From the NCBI GenBank assembly GCA_002314055.1, contig DCBP01000028.1, positions 1-19,355 on the forward strand: a stretch of 19,355 bases of DNA. Reading direction: 5' to 3'. This stretch comes from Prevotella sp. UBA1104. Lineage in GTDB: Bacteria > Bacteroidota > Bacteroidia > Bacteroidales > Bacteroidaceae. Position 1 is the stretch's first letter. Each line of letters starts with the position of its first letter. This document shows positions 15,901 through 19,355 of the stretch, in pieces. The translations under genes were made by a program, and so were the position numbers. The notes beneath the pieces are model-generated. The model did not search any database. It had not been told where the DNA came from and worked only from the letters and a program-made list of their open reading frames with translations.

Positions 15901-17611
15901 ACTATTGCCTGATACCACGATTACTATTTCTCATGGCAAGAACAGTAAGAGGCTTATTGTAATGGCGAAGACCAAAGACGGCAAGTTGTTTAACCTTAAA
16001 TATAAAAAGGTGGACAACAACAAGATTAAGATTACGTCGAAGGTGGATACGGCTACTACAATTAAACTTACCGTAACGGCTAAGGAACCGCTCGAGAACC
16101 AGAGTTGGTACAAGACTATGCAGGTTGTGGCTCGAGGATTGATGATGGTACGCAACGTGAATCTGTCGTATCGTAACCAGTATGGCTTGTCGCTGCCGGG
16201 ATTCATGCCGGAAGTGGGCAATGTGTTCGGACAGCGCACGGGGGGCATCATGGCTCCGGGACTGGGATTTGCATTCGGAATGGTCGACGACTCTTACGTT
16301 ACGAAGAGTGCGGAGCGCAACTGGCTGCTCATGGCTGACAGTGTGGCAACGCCGGCTACTTCAAGCAAGACGGAGGATTTGCAGCTGAGGATGACTGTAG
16401 AGCCTATTAAGGATCTGAAGATTGACCTCAATGCAAGTCGCACGCAGACTACGGCAAAGAGTATACAGTATATGTATCAAGGTATGCCGACGACACAGAG
16501 CGGAACGTTTACCATGACGACTATCAGTCTGGGAACGGCTTTCGAAAGCATGGGCGACGCCAACAACGGATACCACTCGGCATCATTCGAGAAGTTCTGC
16601 AACTCGCTTGAAGGATTCCGACAGAGGGTTGAGAATCAATACACAGGTGCAACCTACCCTGCAGGATCTACTCTCGCCGGAACGGCATTCAATCCGGAAA
16701 ACGGTACGGTGAACAAATACAGTGCTGACGTGATGATTCCGGCGTTCCTCTCTACTTATACAAGTATGGGAGGCGGGTCGCTCGACTTGTTCCCGGCTCT
16801 TTCTAAACTGTTGCCTAACTGGACTGTGAGATATAGCGGACTGGGCAGACTGCCGTGGTTCCGCGATGTTTTCAAGAGTTTCAATATCAATCACTCTTAC
16901 AAGAGTGTCTATGCCGTTGGCTCTTACAGTTCGTTTAGTACATATCAGGAATATATGAACGGACTCGGATTTATAACTGATGCTACAACCGGTAACCCTA
17001 CGCCAAGCAGCATGTTCAACGTATCTACCGTGAGCATCAACGAGTCGTTCTCGCCTCTGCTCGGTGTTGACATGACTTTCCAGAATAACCTGACGGCAAA
17101 ACTGGAATACAGGAAGACCCGTGTGCTCAGTCTCAGCATGACGAGCATTCAGCTTAATGAATCGTCAAGCAACGACTGGGTCGTTGGTATGGGATACAAG
17201 ATTAACAACTTTGATTTCTTCGGTCTCTTTGGCGGTGGCAACAAGAGTCGCAAGGTGAAGAGTTCGAAGAACAAAAAGAATAGCAACAACAATCAAGAGC
17301 AGAACAAGAATCAGAGCAACAACAGCAGAAACAACCGCAGCGGTTTCAATACCGATCTCAACTTGAGACTCGACCTGTCGTTCCGCAAGCAGGCTGCTAT
17401 CTGTCGCGATATTGCATCGATGACAAGTGCGGCAAGTAGCGGAAACTCTGCTTTCAAGCTCTCGTTTGCTGCCGACTACACGCTATCGAGACTTCTGACA
17501 ATGAGTTTCTATTACGACCGTCAGACTAACACGCCGCTCCTATCGAGCAGCAGTTACCCGACAACGACACAGGACTTCGGACTGAGTCTGAAGTTCTCGT
17601 TGACAAGATAA
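9998..17611 (+). CDS. sprA: T9SS outer-membrane translocon SprA/Sov
   Basis: 2537 aa, in line with Flavobacterium SprA and Porphyromonas Sov (about 2400-2500 aa). A hydrophobic N-terminus (ELTIFFIALVSINMLAFNV) is the export signal. The SprA N-terminal signature is clear: FGPGGVRIKTQG (from 191), GKVGDKVNMNLNY, ATFDFDSQ and VEAGNVSFPSNSSL (from 282), then YLDDFENTKSTID (from 856). The rest alternates aromatic beta-strands, fitting the 36-strand barrel known for SprA, and ends in a typical outer-membrane strand (LSLKFSLTR). A Lys-rich insert (about 1925-2034) and an Asn/Lys-rich loop (about 2412-2450) interrupt the barrel. The protein forms the pore through which T9SS substrates cross the outer membrane. 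It is coupled to ruvA, in the same frame with two stops between. No cargo with a T9SS C-terminal domain is in the window. Confidence 0.96.
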   Translation: MKNLKELTIFFIALVSINMLAFNVLPQLQDDRTRLSVRRQRQGAANKADKGTKANADTIGKGKSGLSALVIEDDSIPDSLLHPKWKVQRTVPITAEDTEKRTADLSMPDNIKQEVVYNDTLNRYFLGSKMGGGYLSTPVMMTPDEYRKWSERQEMNAFFRSKNDEIVKEKGKDKFSFSDMHFDLGPAEKIFGPGGVRIKTQGTAELKLGATMKEIDNPSLPIRNRNTTTMNFDEKINLNVNGKVGDKVNMNLNYNTDATFDFDSQNLKLKYEGKEDEIIKLVEAGNVSFPSNSSLVKGASSLFGIRTDMQFGKLKLQTVVSQKKSASKSVSSKGGVQLTPFEIDATDYEDNRHFFLSQYFRNKYDAAMKTLPNLTTGITINRVEVWVTNKQGTTTNTRNIIALTDLGENTKVSNPMWGLTGLPVPSNNANSEYSEMVNSYAAARDIDQTSTVLDGIPGFVGGADYEKLQSARLLNSSEYTVNQALGYISLKSTLQTDQVLAIAYEYTAGGQTYQVGEFASDQQDVQKALFVKSLKNTSNNPNQGNWDLMMKNVYYLASSVEKDKFRLDVKYQSDTTGVYLSYIPEQQVKDQTMIKLLGADRLDNNNKAHSNGYFDYVEGYTVSNGRVFFPEAEPFGEYLYQALIAKGVSPEKAAKYSYTELYDSTKTIAKQIAEKDKFRLTGQYRGTSANVISLGAYNVPQGSVVVTAGGVTLQEGSDYSVDYSAGEVTILNQSIIDAGTAVNVSLESNTDYAQQRKTMLGLNWEYDFSKNFQLSGTFQHLSEQALTTKVSMGSEPLNNTLWGLNVNWKKESQWLTNLLDKIPFLHCTQPSQISFTGEFAQLIAGQASGTQDNASYLDDFENTKSTIDVSTPSAWIISSVPTMFPNYNDKATLQSGYERALLAWYNIDPLFTRRSSSLTPGHIKSDLHQLSNHYVREVYVRELFPNRDQSSYNGATATLPILNLAYYPSERGPYNFNPNLNSDGTLPSPQSNWGGMMRRLDTNDFETANIEYIEFWMLDPFIYSNQQPNAAQYGGDFYINLGEVSEDVLRDGKKFYESGMPVDGSSSFTTTQWGKIPTQSTVTYAFATSSGARAKQDVGFNGLTDEEEKTFGSYQEFLTAAQARVTGSALEAIMADPANDDYHYFRGSDFDNARTPILERYKRINNPQGNSPDSDSRSESYDTSYKTTPDVEDINQDYTLNEYEKYFQYHVSIRPQDLVVGQNYIVDKRETSVKLRNDTTETVTWYQFRIPVDDYERRVGGITDFTSIRFMRMFLTNFQMPIVMRFGSLDLVRGEWRIYEQSLSTGSESGKMAVSAVNIEENNDRVPVNYVLPPGIRREQDPTQPQLTEANEQALDIQVTNLSNGEAKAVYKNTNLDLRQYKRLQMFVHANAFEQNTTNLQDNQLALFIRLGSDYKSNYYEYEIPLKLTAPGHYDRYSSADCKAVWPEDNMLNIPLSVFTTLKKERNKAKSIGQASYTFPYSAYDEENPNNKISIVGNPTLGEVRTMVIGIRNLATEQKSGEIWVNELRLKEYNNSGGWAAQGNLNMQLSDVGSVNVTGKYVSEGFGGLEDGVAQRAQDNYKTYSVTTNFELGKFFPDKAKVSIPLYYSVTKEETRPKYNPLDTDMKLDDALSAMEGHERDSIESIAVTKTTNTNFSLSNMKVGIATKKHPMPYDPANFSFSYSHSHRHTSGETTIYENEDNWRGSMNYSYTPVYKAFEPFKKIKSRSKWYDILKRFGLNWLPQNLTFNTDIMRNYYELQERDMESTENNELPLTFSEQFLWNREFSIRWDLTKNLHMSFNSATHAEIEEPYTPIDKSRYPDQYSAWKDSVWTSIKHMGRPLDYNQNFTASYQAPLNLIPIFDWINADANYNATYSWTRGTTQEDGQSLGNVIANNRTLNINGALNLEKLYNHVPFLKKTNERFNKRPSVSSRVKNSTIARKNDSKKKPTEDEKKLPKNKKSFEREIKLLPDTTITISHGKNSKRLIVMAKTKDGKLFNLKYKKVDNNKIKITSKVDTATTIKLTVTAKEPLENQSWYKTMQVVARGLMMVRNVNLSYRNQYGLSLPGFMPEVGNVFGQRTGGIMAPGLGFAFGMVDDSYVTKSAERNWLLMADSVATPATSSKTEDLQLRMTVEPIKDLKIDLNASRTQTTAKSIQYMYQGMPTTQSGTFTMTTISLGTAFESMGDANNGYHSASFEKFCNSLEGFRQRVENQYTGATYPAGSTLAGTAFNPENGTVNKYSADVMIPAFLSTYTSMGGGSLDLFPALSKLLPNWTVRYSGLGRLPWFRDVFKSFNINHSYKSVYAVGSYSSFSTYQEYMNGLGFITDATTGNPTPSSMFNVSTVSINESFSPLLGVDMTFQNNLTAKLEYRKTRVLSLSMTSIQLNESSSNDWVVGMGYKINNFDFFGLFGGGNKSRKVKSSKNKKNSNNNQEQNKNQSNNSRNNRSGFNTDLNLRLDLSFRKQAAICRDIASMTSAASSGNSAFKLSFAADYTLSRLLTMSFYYDRQTNTPLLSSSSYPTTTQDFGLSLKFSLTR

Positions 17612-17612
17612 T

Positions 17613-17646
17613 CTTTGAGTTCTCGGAGAAATCCGAGAATTCAAAG
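17613..17646. terminator. Hairpin directly after sprA
   Basis: CTTTGA-g-TTCTCGGA (17613-17627) pairs with TCCGAGAA-t-TCAAAG (17632-17646) around a GAAA tetraloop, giving a 14-bp stem with one G·T position. It starts two bases after the sprA stop. No T-run follows, so it may protect the mRNA 3' end or only weaken read-through into the phosphatase gene rather than stop transcription. Confidence 0.5.
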
Positions 17647-17736
17647 TTCTCCCAAAACTCCCCAGTTCTCCCAGCTCTCCCAGTTCTCCCAGCTCTCCCA
17701 GCTCTCCCAGAACTCCCAGAACTCCCAGAACTCCTC
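17647..17736. repeat. 9-bp tandem repeat array between sprA and the phosphatase gene
   Basis: About ten 9-base units of the form (G/A)NNCTCCCA run from 17647 to 17736. Eight are in perfect register from 17665, the first seven reading GTTCTCCCA, GCTCTCCCA or GAACTCCCA and the last a variant. The only variation in those seven is in the second and third bases (TT, CT or AA). The array fills most of the gap between the two genes. On the minus strand it would read as a Gly-Glu-Leu repeat, but there is no sign of translation. Confidence 0.9.
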
Positions 17737-17767
17737 CAAAATACAACAATAACAAAATTATATCATT

Positions 17768-19240
17768 ATGAAAAAACTATTTTTATCAGCTATCATGCTT
17801 CTGGCAGCAATCACAACATTCGCCCAGGAGCGTCCGAAACTAATTGTCGGCATCGCCGTCGACCAAATGCGCTGGGATTACCTCCACCGCTATTACAATC
17901 TTTATGGTGAAGGCGGCTTCAAGCGTCTCATGAACGAAGGTTACGACTGTGAGAACACTATGATCAACTATATCCCGGCAATAACTGCCGTAGGACACTC
18001 GTCAATCTATACAGGTTCCGTTCCCTCTATCCATGGCATTCAGGGAAACAACTTCCTTATCAATGGCAAGATGGTTTACTGCACAAGCGACAACTCCGTT
18101 GAGGGTGTGGGAACAAAAAGCGAAGCCGGACAAATGTCGCCACGCAACTTACTGACAACTACTATCGGTGATGAACTGAAGGTGGCTACCAACTTTAAGT
18201 CGCGTGTGTTTGGCGTCTCGATAAAAGACCGTGCTGCAATTCTTCCTGCCGGACATGCTGCCGATGCTGCCTACTGGATTGACAGCAAACAGAGCAAGTT
18301 CGTATCGAGCACCTACTATATGAAACAACTGCCGGCATGGGTGGAGAAATACAACAAGGTTGTGAGCAAATACTCAAGCGACCAGATTAACTATTCGCCT
18401 GCCGGAAACGAGATTACAGCAGACATGGCAAAGAATGTTATTACCAACGAGAAACTCGGACAAATGGGCGAGACGGACATGATTTGCATCAGCTTCTCGT
18501 CTACCGACAAAATTGGTCATAAATACGGCACACACTGTCAGCTGATACAAGACCAGTATGTTGATCTCGACAAACGCCTTGCCGACTTCTTCAACTTTCT
18601 TGACCAAACAATCGGCAAGGGACAGTATCTCGTATTCCTCAGTGCTGACCACGGAGCTGCAAACAATATCCTGATGAACCAGGAACATGGCATTCCTGCC
18701 GGAGGTTTCTTCTATCAGAAGGATTTGAAAGAACTGAATGCTTATCTGAAACAAAAATATAACACTACCGCAGACTTGGCACGCTACATCATGTCTTATA
18801 ATGTAGTATTAGACCATGATGCTATAGCAAAGGCAGGGCTGAAGCTACGCAATATAAAAAGCGACGTTGTGGAATACTTCCAAAACAAGGACTATGTGGC
18901 TTATGCCGTGGATATGGACAAGGTTTCAACATCTACTATTCCTTCTATAATAAAGGAGAAGATAATCAACGGCTATTGCCGCAAGCGCAACGGCGATGTG
19001 CAGCTCATCATGCAACCGGGATGGTATGAAATTTACGGCGACAAAATTGATGCCGGAACTACCCACGGCGAATGGAACCCTTACGATGCACATATCCCGT
19101 TCCTTATGATGGGTTGGGGTGTAAAACCGGGAAAGACAAGCCATCCTACTTATATCACCGACATCGCAGCAACTATCTGCAATCTTGTGCATATCCAGAT
19201 GCCTAACGGATGTATAGGTAATGCGGTGGAAATGAAATAG
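17768..19240 (+). CDS. Exported alkaline phosphatase, PafA-like
   Basis: 490 aa with a signal peptide ending near AITTFAQ (A19/Q20), so periplasmic or secreted. It belongs to the alkaline phosphatase superfamily. Likely metal and catalytic residues are D32 (GIAVDQMRWDYL), nucleophile T73 (IPAITAVGHSS), N94 (HGIQGNN), the K153-x-R155 pair (SIKDRAAILPAGH), D247 and H251 (STDKIGH), D294-H295 (SADHG) and H433 (GTTHGEWNPYDAH). The Thr nucleophile with N and K-x-R matches PafA, the broad phosphomonoesterase of Bacteroidetes, which works without phosphate repression in some species. No T9SS C-terminal domain is seen. No TAnnTTTG box lies in the 31 bases before the ATG, so it may be read through from ruvA-sprA. 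Confidence 0.9.
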   Translation: MKKLFLSAIMLLAAITTFAQERPKLIVGIAVDQMRWDYLHRYYNLYGEGGFKRLMNEGYDCENTMINYIPAITAVGHSSIYTGSVPSIHGIQGNNFLINGKMVYCTSDNSVEGVGTKSEAGQMSPRNLLTTTIGDELKVATNFKSRVFGVSIKDRAAILPAGHAADAAYWIDSKQSKFVSSTYYMKQLPAWVEKYNKVVSKYSSDQINYSPAGNEITADMAKNVITNEKLGQMGETDMICISFSSTDKIGHKYGTHCQLIQDQYVDLDKRLADFFNFLDQTIGKGQYLVFLSADHGAANNILMNQEHGIPAGGFFYQKDLKELNAYLKQKYNTTADLARYIMSYNVVLDHDAIAKAGLKLRNIKSDVVEYFQNKDYVAYAVDMDKVSTSTIPSIIKEKIINGYCRKRNGDVQLIMQPGWYEIYGDKIDAGTTHGEWNPYDAHIPFLMMGWGVKPGKTSHPTYITDIAATICNLVHIQMPNGCIGNAVEMK

Positions 19241-19266
19241 TCATCGACTATTAATATAAACATATG

Positions 19267-19311
19267 ATATACGGGAAATGATTTGCAGAAATCGTTTCCC
19301 GTATATTTTTT
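19267..19311 (+). terminator. Terminator of the phosphatase gene
   Basis: An 18-bp stem (19267-19284 with 19289-19306, one T·G position) closes on a GCAG loop and is followed by six T (19306-19311). It lies 26 bases after the stop codon and is a strong intrinsic terminator. Confidence 0.9.
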
Positions 19312-19320
19312 AACAGCATT

Positions 19321-19355
19321 AAGTAACAAGTCAAATTATTTTAGGTTCTTCCGGA
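19321..19355. repeat. Short dispersed repeat, copy 2 (truncated by window end)
   Basis: AAGTAACAAGTCAAATTATT (19321-19340) and GGTTCTTCCGGA (19344-19355) repeat the blocks at 8363-8383 and 8688-8699 in the same order. The sequence ends inside this element, so its full extent is not visible. Confidence 0.65.

Noticed and set aside
15770..16100. Lys-rich segment of SprA as a foreign insertion
   Set aside because: Frame and codon use are continuous with the rest, and related Bacteroidales translocons seem, from memory, to have a similar charged region here; treated as a normal part of the protein.
17540..17755. Minus-strand frame encoding a Gly-Glu-Leu repeat
   Set aside because: A by-product of the 9-bp tandem array, overlapping the 3' end of sprA.

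Overview
The window looks like chromosomal DNA from a Bacteroidales bacterium, most likely of the Prevotella/Segatella type. Three things point there. The best promoter candidates carry the Bacteroidetes -7 box TAnnTTTG, with a -33 TTG about 19-20 bases upstream where that can be seen. Gene starts sit in A/T-rich leaders without Shine-Dalgarno sequences. The largest gene encodes SprA/Sov, the outer-membrane translocon of the type IX secretion system (T9SS), which is confined to the Bacteroidetes phylum. No species can be named from sequence alone.

Left part (1-6486): a tRNA-Ser(UGA) on the minus strand and mutS2 on the plus strand diverge from a short promoter region. mutS2 converges on a long exported transglutaminase-like protein gene, and the two share a 16-bp bidirectional terminator. 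Between the transglutaminase gene and an HD-domain phosphohydrolase gene lies a 48-codon fragment that reads like the middle of rubrerythrin, which I take to be a gene remnant.

Middle part (6487-9385): a DUF4143-type AAA ATPase is preceded by 33-bp direct repeats whose partial third copy supplies the likely -33 promoter element. About 1.3 kb without a credible gene follows. It holds at least five kinds of repeat or palindrome: a nested hairpin, a pair of inverted 25-bp palindromic repeats, a degenerate 9-bp tandem repeat, a ~235-bp element with imperfect terminal inverted repeats, and a cluster of GTGTGAGGG motifs.

Right part (9386-19355): ruvA and sprA form a tight pair 3 bases apart and in the same frame, separated by two consecutive stop codons. 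After a 156-bp gap with a hairpin and about ten 9-bp tandem repeats comes an exported PafA-like alkaline phosphatase, closed by a strong terminator. The last 35 bases repeat two short blocks also found in the 8.1-9.4 kb intergenic region.

Functionally this is mostly housekeeping and envelope biology: DNA maintenance (MutS2, RuvA), protein export (SprA) and exported enzymes (transglutaminase-like protein, phosphatase). I see no complete new multi-gene system. The most unusual material is the repeat-rich intergenic DNA, the repeat-controlled ATPase promoter, the rubrerythrin remnant and a palindromic insert inside mutS2.
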